From the NCBI RefSeq assembly GCF_024519465.1, contig NZ_JALJRW010000004.1, positions 62,001 through 126,000 on the forward strand: a stretch of 64,000 bases of DNA, given 5' to 3'. Source of the stretch: Stenotrophomonas sp. Ste86. GTDB taxonomy: Bacteria; Pseudomonadota; Gammaproteobacteria; Xanthomonadales; Xanthomonadaceae. The notes beneath the pieces are model-generated. The model searched no databases. It saw only the letters and a list, made by a program, of their open reading frames with translations, and was not told the origin of the DNA. This document shows, one piece after another, positions 17,457-27,025 of this stretch (the first letter of the stretch is position 1; each line of letters starts with the position of its first letter). The translations under genes were made by a program, and so were the position numbers.

Positions 17457-17485
17457 GGTAGAGCCACCCCATGGGTGGCTCTACC
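17457..17485. repeat. SMAG-type palindromic repeat
   Basis: Perfect 13-base arms (GGTAGAGCCACCC and complement) around CAT. It sits between the terminator and the stop of the convergent exported-protein gene. Confidence 0.8.
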
Positions 17486-17486
17486 G

Positions 17487-17921
17487 TCAACGGCGCTCGA
17501 TCGTGAACTTGCCCAGGCCCACGCCCAGGTCCCAGCCCTTGCCGGTACCGGCCAATGCCAGCGACACGTCGCCCTTGGTCATCACCTGCGCGTTGCTGGA
17601 TTTGTCCGCGCCGGCATGCGCTTCCACCGACGCATAGGAACCGATCAGGTCATCCAGCGAATACGCGCCGGAGAATTTGCCCTTGCCGTCGACGATCTTC
17701 GACTTGCCCACGGTCAGCCCGCCACCCTTGACGGTGATCTTCACCGGGATGCGCGCGCCGTTGTCGCAGCTGATGGTGCCGGTACCGGAGGCGGTCTTGT
17801 ACAGCACCGACCAGCCGGCCAGGTTGTAGTGCAGTTCGCAGTCGATGTTGCCGGCGGCCTGTGCCGCCGGAACCGCGGAGATACCCGCCAGTGCGATCAA
17901 TGCCAGGGAGAACTTCTTCAT
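17487..17921 (-). CDS. Exported protein of unknown function
   Basis: A 144-residue protein with a clear signal peptide (residues 1-22, KKF start and PAAQA cleavage site). The mature part has two Cys (IDCELHYNLAGWSV and GTISCDNGARI) and alternating short strands rich in Gly and Lys, suggesting a small periplasmic beta protein, possibly lipid-binding. I do not recognise a named family with confidence. It is a single gene, convergent with rluB. Confidence 0.75.
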   Translation of the reverse strand: MKKFSLALIALAGISAVPAAQAAGNIDCELHYNLAGWSVLYKTASGTGTISCDNGARIPVKITVKGGGLTVGKSKIVDGKGKFSGAYSLDDLIGSYASVEAHAGADKSSNAQVMTKGDVSLALAGTGKGWDLGVGLGKFTIERR

Positions 17922-18013
17922 GCGATCCGCTCGTACTCAGTGGGTGACGAGGCGAATCTAGCAGCGGCCGCGTATGGCCCGGATGAGGCCACACGCCGCC
18001 ATCAGGCGACCGT

Positions 18014-18847
18014 TCAGCCAGCGTCGACCGGACCATCCAGGGTAAACGCGTCGGCATCGAGCATCGCCGGGAAGCGGGCGCGGTGCGCGGCCAGTGCGGC
18101 GGCCGAAATGGTGGTGGTGACCACCTGCTCCACCTCGCGCACTTCCACCTGCGGCTGGCCGAGGAAATCGATCACCGCGCTGTCGCCGGCGTAATGCAGC
18201 GCGTTGCCGTCCACGCCGACCCGGTTGACCGCGGCGACATAGCAGAGGTTCTCGATCGCACGGGCGCGCAGCAGCGTGCGCCACGGATACGCGCGGGCCG
18301 AGGGCCAGTTGGCGACGAAGATCTGCAGGTCGAAATCCAGCTCGCCCGGACGCTCCACGTCGAAGCGGTTGCGGCAGAACACCGGGAAACGCAGGTCGTA
18401 GCAGACCTGCGGGTTGATCCGCCAGCCCTTCCATTCCACGCTCAGGCGCTCGCTGCCGGCGGCATAGCGCAGGTGCTCGTTGCCGTAACGGAACAGGTGG
18501 CGCTTGTCGTAATGCTGCACCTCTCCGTCCGGGGTGGCCCACAGCAGCCGGTTGTAGACGCCCTGCCCCACGCGCAGCTGCACGCTGCCGGTGACCGCCG
18601 CGCCCAGCAATGCCGCCTGCTCGCGGATCCAGGCCACGGTCGGCCCGTCCATGTTTTCGGCCTTGTCGATGGCCTCGTTGGAGAAACCGCTGGTGAAGGT
18701 TTCCGGCAGGATCACCAGGTCGGTCTGTCCGGCCAGCGGCGCCAGCAGCGCGCCGTAATGATCACGGTTGCCGGCCGGATCGTGCCAGCGGGTGTCGCCC
18801 TGGACCAGGGAGATGCGCAGGTCGCCGCGTTCGATGGCCGCGCCCAT
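18014..18847 (-). CDS. Carbon-nitrogen hydrolase, probable omega-amidase (YafV/Nit2 type)
   Basis: A 277-residue nitrilase-superfamily enzyme. The catalytic triad is visible: Glu49 (VILPETFTSGFS), Lys115 (HYDKRHLFRYGNE) and Cys149 (QVCYDLRFPVFCRN). The ATG at 18847 overlaps the stop of the upstream aminotransferase (TGATG). Omega-amidases hydrolyse the alpha-ketoglutaramate or alpha-ketosuccinamate left when glutamine or asparagine donates its amino group. The coupling to a methionine/glutamine-type aminotransferase makes a complete transaminase/omega-amidase pair that pulls keto-acid transamination forward, for example in methionine salvage. Function is inferred from family and context. Confidence 0.88.
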   Translation of the reverse strand: MGAAIERGDLRISLVQGDTRWHDPAGNRDHYGALLAPLAGQTDLVILPETFTSGFSNEAIDKAENMDGPTVAWIREQAALLGAAVTGSVQLRVGQGVYNRLLWATPDGEVQHYDKRHLFRYGNEHLRYAAGSERLSVEWKGWRINPQVCYDLRFPVFCRNRFDVERPGELDFDLQIFVANWPSARAYPWRTLLRARAIENLCYVAAVNRVGVDGNALHYAGDSAVIDFLGQPQVEVREVEQVVTTTISAAALAAHRARFPAMLDADAFTLDGPVDAG

Positions 18848-19995
18848 CACAGCACCTGCAGGCGTGCGATCGCCGCGTCCAGGGTGGCGTCGTTCTTGGC
18901 AAAGCAGAGACGGACCAGGCGCTGGCCCTGCGGCGCGGTCTCGTAAAACGGCGACAACGGAATGGCGGCCACGCCCTTTTCAATGGTCAGCCACTTCACG
19001 AATTCATGGTCGGGCAGATCGCTGATCGCCGAATAATCCACCAGCTGGAAGTAACCGCCCGGCACCGGCAGCGGGGTCAGTCGGGTGGTCAGCAGCTGCT
19101 CGCGGAAACGGTCGCGCTTGGCCTGGTAGAACGCGCCCAGCTCCAGGTGATGTTCGGGCTCGTCACGGATCATCGCGGCGAAGCCGTACTGGGCCGGGCC
19201 GAAGCTGGTGAAGGTGTTGTACTGGTGCACCTTGCGGAACTCGGCGCTCATCGCCGGCGGTGCGATCGCGTAGCCGATCTTCCAGCCGGTGCAGTGATAG
19301 GTCTTGCCAAAGCTGGAGATCACGAACGCGCGCTCGCGCAGTTCCGGGTAGCGCAGTGCCGATTCGTGGCGGCGGCCGTCGTAGATGATGTGTTCGTAGA
19401 CTTCGTCGGAAATCAGGTAGATACCGGTGCCGCGCAGCACGTCGGTCAGCGCCTGCATGTCATCGGCGGTCAGCATCGCCCCGGACGGATTGTGCGGGCT
19501 GTTGACCATCAGCAGACGGGTGCGCGGGGTGATCGCCGCGCGCACGCGGTCCCAGTCCACGGCGAAGGTCTGCGGGTCCAGCGGCACATGCACCGCACGC
19601 GCGCCGGCCAAGTCGATGGCCGGCTCGTAGCAGTCGTAGGCCGGGTCGAGCACGATCACTTCCTCGCCGGGGCGCACCACGGCGTGGATGGCGTTGAAGA
19701 TCGCCTCGGTGGCGCCACTGGTCACAGTGACCTCGGTGTCCGCATCCACCTGCGCGCCGTACAGGTCCTGCGACTTCTGCGCGATGGCCTGGCGCAGCGG
19801 TGCCACCCCGGTCATCGGCGGGTACTGGTTCAGCCCTGCCTGCATCGCCTTGATGGTTTCATCGAGCAGCCGCTGCGGTGCGGAGAAATCCGGAAACCCC
19901 TGGCCCAGGTTCACGGCGCCATGCTCGGCGGCCAGCTGGGACATCACGGTGAAGATGGTGGTGCCCACCTTGGGCAGCTTGGTTTGCGGTTGCAT
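18847..19995 (-). CDS. ybdL: Methionine/glutamine aminotransferase (YbdL type), PLP-dependent
   Basis: A 382-residue class I/II aminotransferase. Visible marks are INL-type start AVNLGQGFPDFSAP, substrate/cofactor loop VTSGATEAIFNAIHAV, NSPHNPSGAML, DEVYEHIIYDG and the PLP-binding Lys231 in SSFGKTYHCTGWKIGYAI, with the closing RLCFAKND Arg. Similarity is to YbdL/kynurenine-aminotransferase-like enzymes that use glutamine or methionine. The gene is translationally coupled to the omega-amidase that would remove its keto-acid product. Confidence 0.9.
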   Translation of the reverse strand: MQPQTKLPKVGTTIFTVMSQLAAEHGAVNLGQGFPDFSAPQRLLDETIKAMQAGLNQYPPMTGVAPLRQAIAQKSQDLYGAQVDADTEVTVTSGATEAIFNAIHAVVRPGEEVIVLDPAYDCYEPAIDLAGARAVHVPLDPQTFAVDWDRVRAAITPRTRLLMVNSPHNPSGAMLTADDMQALTDVLRGTGIYLISDEVYEHIIYDGRRHESALRYPELRERAFVISSFGKTYHCTGWKIGYAIAPPAMSAEFRKVHQYNTFTSFGPAQYGFAAMIRDEPEHHLELGAFYQAKRDRFREQLLTTRLTPLPVPGGYFQLVDYSAISDLPDHEFVKWLTIEKGVAAIPLSPFYETAPQGQRLVRLCFAKNDATLDAAIARLQVL

Positions 19996-20037
19996 CGGCA
20001 GGATCGAAGAAGAGATGACGAAGCGTCAGTGTAGACG

Positions 20038-20063
20038 GTAGGTCCCCACCGTTGGTGGGTGCC
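20038..20063 (+). repeat. SMAG-type palindromic repeat
   Basis: GTAG head, arm (T)CCCCACC, loop GTT, arm GGTGGGTGCC. It lies in the divergent spacer between ybdL and ccmA. Confidence 0.7.
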
Positions 20064-20114
20064 CCCCTGCGCCCATTACACTGTCCGCCCTTTCCGGTGC
20101 AAAGATCCCGCCCC

Positions 20115-20744
20115 TTGAACGCTCCTGCGTTGCTGGCCGCCCAAGGCCTTGGCTTCAGTCGCAACGATGAGCCGGTCTTCGGCCCGCTCGATTTCCACAT
20201 CGATGCCGGTGAAGCGCTCCTGGTACAGGGCGACAACGGTGCCGGCAAGACCACCCTGCTGCGGGTGCTGGCCGGGCTGCTGCGCGCCGATACCGGGCAG
20301 GTGCAGATCGACGGGCGCCCGGCCGGGCACAAGGAACGGTCGCAGTTCGTGGCCTACCTGAGCCACCTGCCGGCGCTGAAGGCCGATCTGGACGCCCTGG
20401 AAAACCTGCATTTCCTGTGCGGTCTGCACGGCCGGCGCTCGCGCCAGATGCCGGGCAACGCGCTGGCCATCGTCGGCCTGGCCGGCTACGAGGACACCCT
20501 GGTGCGCCAGCTGTCGGCCGGGCAGAAGCGGCGCCTGGCGCTGGCACGGATATGGCTGTCGCCGGCACCGCTGTGGCTGCTCGACGAACCCTACGCCAAC
20601 CTGGACCTGGACGGCATCAACCTGGTGAACCGGATGATTTCCGCACACCTGCGCAGCGGTGGCGCGGCCCTGGTCACCACCCACGGCGCGTATGCCGCCC
20701 CGCCCGTGCAGACCCGCCTGCTCAGCCTGGGAGCGGCGGCATGA
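20115..20744 (+). CDS. ccmA: Heme exporter ATPase CcmA
   Basis: A 209-residue ABC ATPase from the TTG at 20115 ([14 protein letters not shown]); this start matches the normal CcmA length, while the upstream frame carries no family sequence. Walker A is [12 protein letters not shown], the signature [13 protein letters not shown], Walker [13 protein letters not shown], and the switch His is in LVTTHG. It powers release of holo-CcmE from CcmCD in cytochrome c maturation System I, together with CcmB. It is first gene of a nine-gene operon. Confidence 0.95.
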   Translation: MNAPALLAAQGLGFSRNDEPVFGPLDFHIDAGEALLVQGDNGAGKTTLLRVLAGLLRADTGQVQIDGRPAGHKERSQFVAYLSHLPALKADLDALENLHFLCGLHGRRSRQMPGNALAIVGLAGYEDTLVRQLSAGQKRRLALARIWLSPAPLWLLDEPYANLDLDGINLVNRMISAHLRSGGAALVTTHGAYAAPPVQTRLLSLGAAA

Positions 20745-21436
20745 TCGCACCCGGCACTGAACCCGGCCTCTGGCAGACCGCGCGGGCGCTGGTCCGACGC
20801 GATCTCAAGCTGCTGTGGCGCCGCCGCGGCGATGCGTTGCAGCCGTTGATGTTCGCGGTGCTGGTGGTGGTGCTGTTCGCGCTGGCCCTGGGCCGCGAGC
20901 CGCAGTTGCTGGGCCAGGTGGCCACCGCCGTGCTATGGCTGGCGGTGCTGCTGGCTGGCCAGTTGTCGCTGGATTCGCTGTTCCGCAGCGACGCCGAGGA
21001 CGGCTCGCTCGAGCAATGGCTGCTGGCCCCGGTGCCGCTGGCCTGGCTGGTGCTGGTGCGGGTGCTGCTGCACTGGGCGACCACCGCCCTGCCGCTGATC
21101 ATCATGGCGCCGCTGCTGGCCGAAATGCTGCATCTGCCACATGACCAACTGCCCATCCTGCTGGCATCGTTGCTGCTGGGAACGCCATTGTTGAGCCTGA
21201 TTGGTGGCGTGGTTGCCGCACTGACCGTGGGCATCCGGCGCTCTGGTATTCTCGTGGCGTTGCTGGCGTTGCCGCTGTACGTGCCGGTGCTGGTGTTCGG
21301 CGCAGGCAGCGTGGCGGCAGCGGCACGCGGGCAGGATCCGGTCGGTGCGCTGCTGTTGCTCGGCGCCGGGCTGGTGGTGGCACTGGTGCTCGCGCCGCTG
21401 GCCACTGCGGCGGCGATCCGGATTTCACTGCATTGA
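20741..21436 (+). CDS. ccmB: Heme exporter membrane subunit CcmB
   Basis: A 231-residue membrane protein with about six helices ([65 protein letters not shown]). Its ATG overlaps the ccmA stop (ATGA). The [20 protein letters not shown] segment is the conserved CcmB cytoplasmic loop. It partners CcmA. Confidence 0.95.
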   Translation: MIAPGTEPGLWQTARALVRRDLKLLWRRRGDALQPLMFAVLVVVLFALALGREPQLLGQVATAVLWLAVLLAGQLSLDSLFRSDAEDGSLEQWLLAPVPLAWLVLVRVLLHWATTALPLIIMAPLLAEMLHLPHDQLPILLASLLLGTPLLSLIGGVVAALTVGIRRSGILVALLALPLYVPVLVFGAGSVAAAARGQDPVGALLLLGAGLVVALVLAPLATAAAIRISLH

Positions 21437-21532
21437 GCCATCGTCCACTGCACCATCGTTTCCAGCGTCATCGTTCAACAAGCCGCTCCATGTCCGTTGA
21501 ATCGTCGCCCTTCGTTGGATAACCACCGCCGT

Positions 21533-22309
21533 ATGCATCCGATTGTCCGCTGGTTCCACCAAACCGCTTCGCCGCCCACCTTCGACCGCTTTGCCGCGCG
21601 CTGGTCGCGCGTGTTCTGCGTGGCGGCGGTGCCGGTGCTGCTGATCGGGATCTGGCAGGGCCTGTTCGTGGTGCCACCGGAGCAGAGCCAGGGCGACGCC
21701 TTCCGCATCATCTACATCCATGTGCCCAGCGCGTGGATGAGCCTGTTCGTGTTCGCGCTGATGGCGCTGTACGCGGCCATCGCGCTGGTCTGGCGGATCA
21801 AGATCTGCGAGATCCTGGCGATGGCCTGCGCGCCGATGGGCGCCGGCTTCACCCTGATCACCCTGCTCACCGGCAGCATCTGGGGCAAAAGCACCTGGGG
21901 CACCTGGTGGGATTGGGACCCACGCATGACCAGCGAACTGATCCTGCTGTTCCTGTACTTGGGCGTGATCGGCCTGTATTACGCCATCGAGGATCGGCGC
22001 AGCGCCGCGCGCGCGGCCGGCCTGCTGGCCATCGTCGGGGTCGCCCTGCTGCCGGTCATCCGCTATTCGGTGGACTGGTGGGGCGGGCTGCACCAGCGCC
22101 AGTCGATCAATGTGTTCGGCGACAACGCGGTCCGCCCGGAACTGATCGCGCCGCTGTGGTGGATGGTGGTGGGCACCAAGCTGTGGTTCGCCGGTTCGCT
22201 GCTGGCCAAAGCTCGTGCCGACAACCTGCTGCGCGAGGCGGGCAAGGCGTGGGTTGGCGAGCGTATCGGCAGCGGTGACACCGCCGTTGCCCGGGAGCTG
22301 CCGCAATGA
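21533..22309 (+). CDS. ccmC: Heme-handling protein CcmC
   Basis: A 258-residue membrane protein from the ATG at 21533 ([10 protein letters not shown]); a TTG 36 bases upstream is possible but adds an atypical N-terminus. The tryptophan-rich heme loop reads [17 protein letters not shown], flanked by the heme-ligand His residues ([10 protein letters not shown] and [10 protein letters not shown]). It loads heme on CcmE with CcmD. ccmD overlaps its stop. Confidence 0.95.
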   Translation: MHPIVRWFHQTASPPTFDRFAARWSRVFCVAAVPVLLIGIWQGLFVVPPEQSQGDAFRIIYIHVPSAWMSLFVFALMALYAAIALVWRIKICEILAMACAPMGAGFTLITLLTGSIWGKSTWGTWWDWDPRMTSELILLFLYLGVIGLYYAIEDRRSAARAAGLLAIVGVALLPVIRYSVDWWGGLHQRQSINVFGDNAVRPELIAPLWWMVVGTKLWFAGSLLAKARADNLLREAGKAWVGERIGSGDTAVARELPQ

Positions 22310-22491
22310 CCCACCTGCCCTTCATCACTGCCGCCTTTGCGGTGTTCGGGCTGGTGCTGTGTTGCGATGCGTTCGGTTCGTGGCTGCGCCTGCGCCTGGC
22401 ACGCTGGCAGGCCCGGCATCGCCAGCAGCGGCTGCAGGCGCGCGCCAAACCGCCGAGCAGCGCCATGCCCGCCACGGAGTTGAGCCGATGA
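22306..22491 (+). CDS. ccmD: Heme exporter accessory protein CcmD
   Basis: A 61-residue single-helix protein ([18 protein letters not shown]) followed by a basic, Arg-rich cytoplasmic tail, the typical CcmD make-up. The ATGA overlap with ccmC and with ccmE at its end shows coupling. It stabilises the CcmC-CcmE complex. Confidence 0.9.
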   Translation: MTHLPFITAAFAVFGLVLCCDAFGSWLRLRLARWQARHRQQRLQARAKPPSSAMPATELSR

Positions 22492-22949
22492 CGCCGGTAC
22501 AGCGCCGCCGCATGATCTGGGTGCTGCTGTTGCTGCTTGCCTCGGGGCTGGCCACCACGCTGGTCGCCTTCGCCCTGCAACGCAATATCGCCTACCTGTA
22601 CACGCCGGCCGAGGTGCTGCGCGGCGATGTCGATCCGCAGTCGCGGTTCCGCCTCGGCGGGATGGTGGTGAAGGGTTCCTTCCAGCGCGCCAGCGGTTCG
22701 CTGGAAGCGCAGTTCGTGGTCACCGATGGCGATGCAACCCTGCCGGTGAGCACTTCGCGGATCCTGCCGGACATGTTCCGCGAGGGCACCGCCGTGGTTG
22801 CCATGGGCCGGTTGCAGGACGGCCGCTTCATTGCCGATGAAGTGCTGGCCAAGCACGACGAGAATTACATCCCCAAGGAAGTGGCCGACAAGATGGGCCA
22901 GGCGCACACCAAGCACGACGTGCCCGTGACCGCACCCGAGGTGCGCTGA
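22488..22949 (+). CDS. ccmE: Heme chaperone CcmE
   Basis: A 153-residue periplasmic heme chaperone with an N-terminal anchor ([20 protein letters not shown]) and an OB-fold. The covalent heme His123 and the following Tyr127 lie in [10 protein letters not shown]. It ferries heme from CcmC to CcmF/H. Confidence 0.96.
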   Translation: MTPVQRRRMIWVLLLLLASGLATTLVAFALQRNIAYLYTPAEVLRGDVDPQSRFRLGGMVVKGSFQRASGSLEAQFVVTDGDATLPVSTSRILPDMFREGTAVVAMGRLQDGRFIADEVLAKHDENYIPKEVADKMGQAHTKHDVPVTAPEVR

Positions 22950-24863
22950 GTGCTGCCCGAGCTGGGGCAGATCCTGCTAGTGGCGGCGCTGCTGATGGCG
23001 GTGCTGCAGGCGGTGCTGCCTTTGTGGGGGGCGCAGCGCGGTTATCCGGCGTGGATGGCGGTAGCCCGGCCGGCCGCCTACGCGCAGCTGGTGCTGCTGC
23101 TCGGGGCCTTTTGTGTGCTCACCGCGGCCTTCGTCACCCAGGATTTCTCGGTGCGCTACGTCGCCGAAAACTCCAATTCGCTCTTGCCGCTGGCCTACCG
23201 TTATTCAGCAGTATGGGGCGCACATGAGGGCTCGCTGCTGCTCTGGGCGCTGGTGCTGGCGCTGTGGAACGGTGCGGTGGCGCGCTGGTCGCGGCAACTG
23301 CCGATGGTGGTGCTGGCGCGGGTGCTGGGCGTGCTCGGCATCATCGGCGTGGGCTTCCTGGCCTTCCTTATCTTCACCTCCAACCCGTTCGCGCGGCTGC
23401 TGCCGGCGCCGCTGGAAGGCCACGACCTCAACCCGCTGTTGCAGGATCCGGGACTGATCATCCACCCGCCAATGCTGTACCTGGGTTACGTCGGCTTTGC
23501 GGTGCCGTTCGCCTTCGCCATCGCCGCGCTGCTCGAAGGGCGCGTGGATGCACGCTGGCTACGCTGGACCCGGCCCTGGACCAATGTGGCCTGGGGCTTT
23601 CTCACCCTGGGCATTGCGCTCGGCAGCTGGTGGGCCTACTACGAGCTGGGCTGGGGTGGCTGGTGGTTCTGGGACCCGGTGGAGAACGCCAGCTTCATGC
23701 CGTGGCTGGCGGGCGCGGCGCTGATCCACTCCCAGGCGGTCACCGAAAAGCGCGGCAGCTTTGCCAGCTGGACGCTGCTGCTGGCCATCGCCGCGTTCGC
23801 GCTGTCGCTGCTGGGCACCTTCCTGGTGCGCTCGGGCGTGCTGACCAGCGTGCATTCGTTCGCCGCCGATCCCTCGCGCGGTACCTTCATCCTGATCTTC
23901 CTCGCGTTGGTGATCGGCGGCGCGCTGCTGCTGTACGCGCTGCGTGCCGGCGCGCTGGGCAACGATGACCCGCGGCGCGGTTTCATGCCGACCTCGCGCG
24001 AAACCCTGCTGCTGGCCAACAACCTGCTGCTCGCCGCCGCCTGCGCGATGGTGCTGCTGGGTACGCTGTACCCCCTGCTGGCCGATGCGCTGGGGCTGGG
24101 CAAGGTGTCGGTGGGCCCCCCCTACTTCGGCACGCTGTTCCTGCTGCTGATGGCACCGCTGGTGGCACTGCTGCCGTTCGGCCCGCTGGTGAACTGGCAA
24201 CGCGACCAGGCCTCGCGCACGCTGTCCATGCTGGCACCGTGGGCGGCGCTGGCGCTGCTGCTGGGCGTCATCGCCTACTTCATGGCGCCGCAGGGCGCGC
24301 TCAAGACCGCCGCCGGGGTCACCGCCGCGGCGTGGGTGGCCTTGGGCACCGCGCGCTTCGTGTGGACGCGCCTGCGCGGCAACGGGCGCTTCAACGCCGA
24401 GATGGTGGGCATGCTGCTGGCCCACGGCGGCGTGGCGGTGTTCCTGGCCGGTGCGTTGCTGGTGGAAGCGCTGAACGTGCAGCGCGAGGTCGCCTTGTCG
24501 CCGGGGCAGTCGCTGCAGGTCAGTGGCTACGAGTTGCGCTTTGAAGGCGTGGACCACCAGCAGGGCCCCAACTACAGCGCCGACCGTGGCCATGTGCGGG
24601 TCATGCAGGGCGATCGCGAGATTGCCTTGCTGCACCCGGAAAAGCGCGCCTACGCCAGTGGCGGGCAGATGATGACCGAGGCCGGCATCCACGCCCGCCT
24701 CAACGGCGATATCTACGTGGCGCTGGGCGAGCCGCTGGGCAACAATGCATGGGCGGTGCGCGTGCACGTCAAACCCTTCGTCCGCTGGATCTGGCTGGGC
24801 GCATTGCTGATGGCACTGGGCGGCTTCGTCACCGCCGCCGACCGCCGTTTCCGTCGTCCCTGA
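22950..24863 (+). CDS. ccmF: Cytochrome c heme lyase CcmF
   Basis: A 637-residue polytopic protein starting with a GTG directly after the ccmE stop. The WWD domain (GWGGWWFWDPVENASFMPWL) and heme-ligand His residues (AHEGSLLLW, IHPPMLYLGYVG, IHSQAVTEKRG) are present, with a large periplasmic domain near the end. It ligates heme to apocytochrome c together with CcmH/CcmI. Confidence 0.96.
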   Translation: MLPELGQILLVAALLMAVLQAVLPLWGAQRGYPAWMAVARPAAYAQLVLLLGAFCVLTAAFVTQDFSVRYVAENSNSLLPLAYRYSAVWGAHEGSLLLWALVLALWNGAVARWSRQLPMVVLARVLGVLGIIGVGFLAFLIFTSNPFARLLPAPLEGHDLNPLLQDPGLIIHPPMLYLGYVGFAVPFAFAIAALLEGRVDARWLRWTRPWTNVAWGFLTLGIALGSWWAYYELGWGGWWFWDPVENASFMPWLAGAALIHSQAVTEKRGSFASWTLLLAIAAFALSLLGTFLVRSGVLTSVHSFAADPSRGTFILIFLALVIGGALLLYALRAGALGNDDPRRGFMPTSRETLLLANNLLLAAACAMVLLGTLYPLLADALGLGKVSVGPPYFGTLFLLLMAPLVALLPFGPLVNWQRDQASRTLSMLAPWAALALLLGVIAYFMAPQGALKTAAGVTAAAWVALGTARFVWTRLRGNGRFNAEMVGMLLAHGGVAVFLAGALLVEALNVQREVALSPGQSLQVSGYELRFEGVDHQQGPNYSADRGHVRVMQGDREIALLHPEKRAYASGGQMMTEAGIHARLNGDIYVALGEPLGNNAWAVRVHVKPFVRWIWLGALLMALGGFVTAADRRFRRP

Positions 24864-24879
24864 GTATTGGAGTTTCCCC

Positions 24880-25491
24880 GTGTCCGATCCGCGCCCCGCC
24901 TCCCGTCCCCTGCCGCCCGTGGCCATCGTCATCGGCGTACTGTTCTTCTTCGGGCTGCTCGGGCTGATGGTGTACGGGGTGATGAAGTCCGGCGCGCCCG
25001 ATCGCGATGTGCTGCCCTCGGCACTGATCGGCAAACCGGCCCCGGCCTTCATCCTGCCGGTGCTGCACGACCCGACCATCAAGGTCAGCAGCACCGAACT
25101 GCGCGGCGCGCCGTACGTACTCAACGTGTGGGGCAGCTGGTGCGCGGCCTGCCGCGAAGAACATCCCATCCTGACCCGTTTCGCCGAGACCAAGCGGGTG
25201 CGGGTGATCGGCTACAACTGGAAGGACGAACCGGCCGACGCGCTGCGCTGGCTGGAGCAGCTGGGCAATCCGTTCGTCCTGGTGCTGACCGACCTCGAAG
25301 GCCGCACCGCCATCGACTGGGGCGTGACCGCAGCGCCTGAGACCTTCCTCGTCGATGCCAGCGGCGTGGTGCGCTGGAAGTACAGCGGCGCGCTCAGCCA
25401 GCGCGTCATCGACACCCAGCTCATTCCCGAACTGGCCAAGGTGGAACGCGCCAATGCCAATGCCCAGAACCGCCTGCCGGCCGCGCCGTAA
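24880..25491 (+). CDS. ccmG: Thiol:disulfide interchange protein CcmG (DsbE)
   Basis: A 203-residue membrane-anchored thioredoxin starting with GTG at 24880 after a TTGGAG site. One helix (VAIVIGVLFFFGLLGLMVYG) is followed by the thioredoxin fold with WGSWCAACREEHP (Cys88, Cys91) and the cis-Pro loop GVTAAPETFLVD. It reduces apocytochrome c before heme attachment. Confidence 0.95.
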   Translation: MSDPRPASRPLPPVAIVIGVLFFFGLLGLMVYGVMKSGAPDRDVLPSALIGKPAPAFILPVLHDPTIKVSSTELRGAPYVLNVWGSWCAACREEHPILTRFAETKRVRVIGYNWKDEPADALRWLEQLGNPFVLVLTDLEGRTAIDWGVTAAPETFLVDASGVVRWKYSGALSQRVIDTQLIPELAKVERANANAQNRLPAAP

Positions 25492-25945
25492 CCTGCGCTG
25501 CGGCCGCCTGCTGCGCGGCGCGCTGTTGGCCACGGCGCTGCTGATGCCGCTGGTGGCGCTGGCCCAGGCGGTCTCCGACCCGACCCCGTTGCACTATCGC
25601 GATGCCGCCGAAGAGGCGCGCTTCCATGCGCTGGCCGCGGAACTGCGCTGCGTGCAATGCCAGAACCAGTCACTGGCCGATTCCAATGCGCAGATCGCCC
25701 ACGACCTGCGCCGTGAAGTGCTCGCGCTGATGCAGCAGGGCCGCGACGACGCGCAGATCAAGCAGTTCCTGGTCGACCGTTACGGCGAGTTCGTGCTGTA
25801 CCGGCCGCCGATGGATGCGCGCAACGGCCTGCTGTGGTTTGGCCCGGCGATCTTCCTGCTCGGCGGTGCCGGCGTGATGGTGTGGGTGGTGCGTCGGCGC
25901 AGCCGGCAGATCCAGCCGCTGGATGACCGGGGGGAAGGCTGGTGA
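25454..25945 (+). CDS. ccmH: Cytochrome c biogenesis protein CcmH (thiol-reductase subunit)
   Basis: A 163-residue protein. The ATG at 25454 lies inside ccmG and follows AAGGTGG by eight bases. It has a signal/anchor (LLATALLMPLVALAQA), the redox motif LRCVQCQNQSLADSNA, and a C-terminal helix (LLWFGPAIFLLGGAGVMVWV). It passes electrons from CcmG to apocytochrome c. Confidence 0.93.
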   Translation: MPMPRTACRPRRNLRCGRLLRGALLATALLMPLVALAQAVSDPTPLHYRDAAEEARFHALAAELRCVQCQNQSLADSNAQIAHDLRREVLALMQQGRDDAQIKQFLVDRYGEFVLYRPPMDARNGLLWFGPAIFLLGGAGVMVWVVRRRSRQIQPLDDRGEGW

Positions 25946-26958
25946 GCGCCGTCCTGCCGATCCTGGCGGCGTTGGCCGCCGCCCTCGTCGCGGCGCGGGT
26001 GCTGTGGCCGCTGCGCAGTGCAGGACGACGCGCGCCGTTCATCGCCATGGTGCTGGCCATCGGCGCCGCAGCAGGCGCGCTGTATCTGCTGGTGGGCACC
26101 CCGCAGGCCGCCGTGCAGATTGCCGACGCGCGCGAGCCGACCACGCTGCGTGATGGCGTGGCGGAGCTGCAGCAGGCGCTCGCGCGCGATCCACAGCGCG
26201 CCGATGGCTGGGCCCTGCTCGGCCGCTCGCAACTGGCGCTGGGCAAGCCGGCCGAGGCCAACGCCGCCTATGCGCGGGCACTGCAGCTGGCGCCGGATGA
26301 GCCCGCCGTACTGGTCGAAGCCGCACAGGCCCGCGCCCAGGCCAATCCGGGCAAGCAGTTCGACGACACCGCGCTGCAGTGGCTGCGCCATGCACAACAG
26401 ATTGCCCCGGACAGCGACCGCGCCGGCTGGCTGATCGGCATCGCCCTGCGCCAGCGCGGGCAGGACGCCGAGGCTGCGGCCACGTGGGAAGCCTTGCTGC
26501 CGCGACTGGATCCGCCCGCTGCAACGGCCCTGCGCGAGCAGATCGCGATCGCCCGCGCGAAGGCCGGTGTTCCTGCGGGTGCAACCGCACCCGTGGCGGC
26601 CGCATCGACCCGCCAGGGACTGATCGTCACCGTCGCACTGGACCCCACGTTTGCCGCACGCGCAACGCTGCCCGACGACGCCAGCGTGTTCGTGATCGCC
26701 CGCGTGCCCGGCGGCCCGCCGATGCCGGTGGCGGTGGAAAAACACGCGCTCGGCGACCTGCCGCTGCGGGTGACGCTGGACGATGCGGACAGCCCGATGC
26801 CGACCCAGCCCTTGTCCGCGCTGCAGGAGGTGGAGGTTTTCGCGCGCGTGTCCGCCTCCGGACAGGCCAACCGCCAGCAAGGCGACATCGACTCGCCGCT
26901 GGTCCGCGTGCGCCTGCCGCATGAGGGCCCGGTGCCGCTGGTGATCGGCACGCCGTGA
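25942..26958 (+). CDS. ccmI: Cytochrome c biogenesis protein CcmI (TPR chaperone)
   Basis: A 338-residue protein with a GTG start overlapping the ccmH stop. There are two N-terminal helices (LPILAALAAALVAARVLW and FIAMVLAIGAAAGALYLLVG), then tetratricopeptide repeats at about 65-190 (DGWALLGRSQLALGKPAEANAAYARAL) and a C-terminal beta domain. CcmI binds the C-terminus of apocytochrome c and presents it to the heme lyase. It ends the operon. Confidence 0.92.
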   Translation: MSAVLPILAALAAALVAARVLWPLRSAGRRAPFIAMVLAIGAAAGALYLLVGTPQAAVQIADAREPTTLRDGVAELQQALARDPQRADGWALLGRSQLALGKPAEANAAYARALQLAPDEPAVLVEAAQARAQANPGKQFDDTALQWLRHAQQIAPDSDRAGWLIGIALRQRGQDAEAAATWEALLPRLDPPAATALREQIAIARAKAGVPAGATAPVAAASTRQGLIVTVALDPTFAARATLPDDASVFVIARVPGGPPMPVAVEKHALGDLPLRVTLDDADSPMPTQPLSALQEVEVFARVSASGQANRQQGDIDSPLVRVRLPHEGPVPLVIGTP

Positions 26959-27025
26959 CTGCCGCCGCGATGCAGCGTGCCGCCACTGACACGGCGTACC
27001 GTCCGGACCCGGCTAAAATGCGCGC

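Noticed and set aside
26959..27025. SAM or other riboswitch upstream of metX
   Set aside because: The gap is only 67 bases and shows no conserved aptamer elements.
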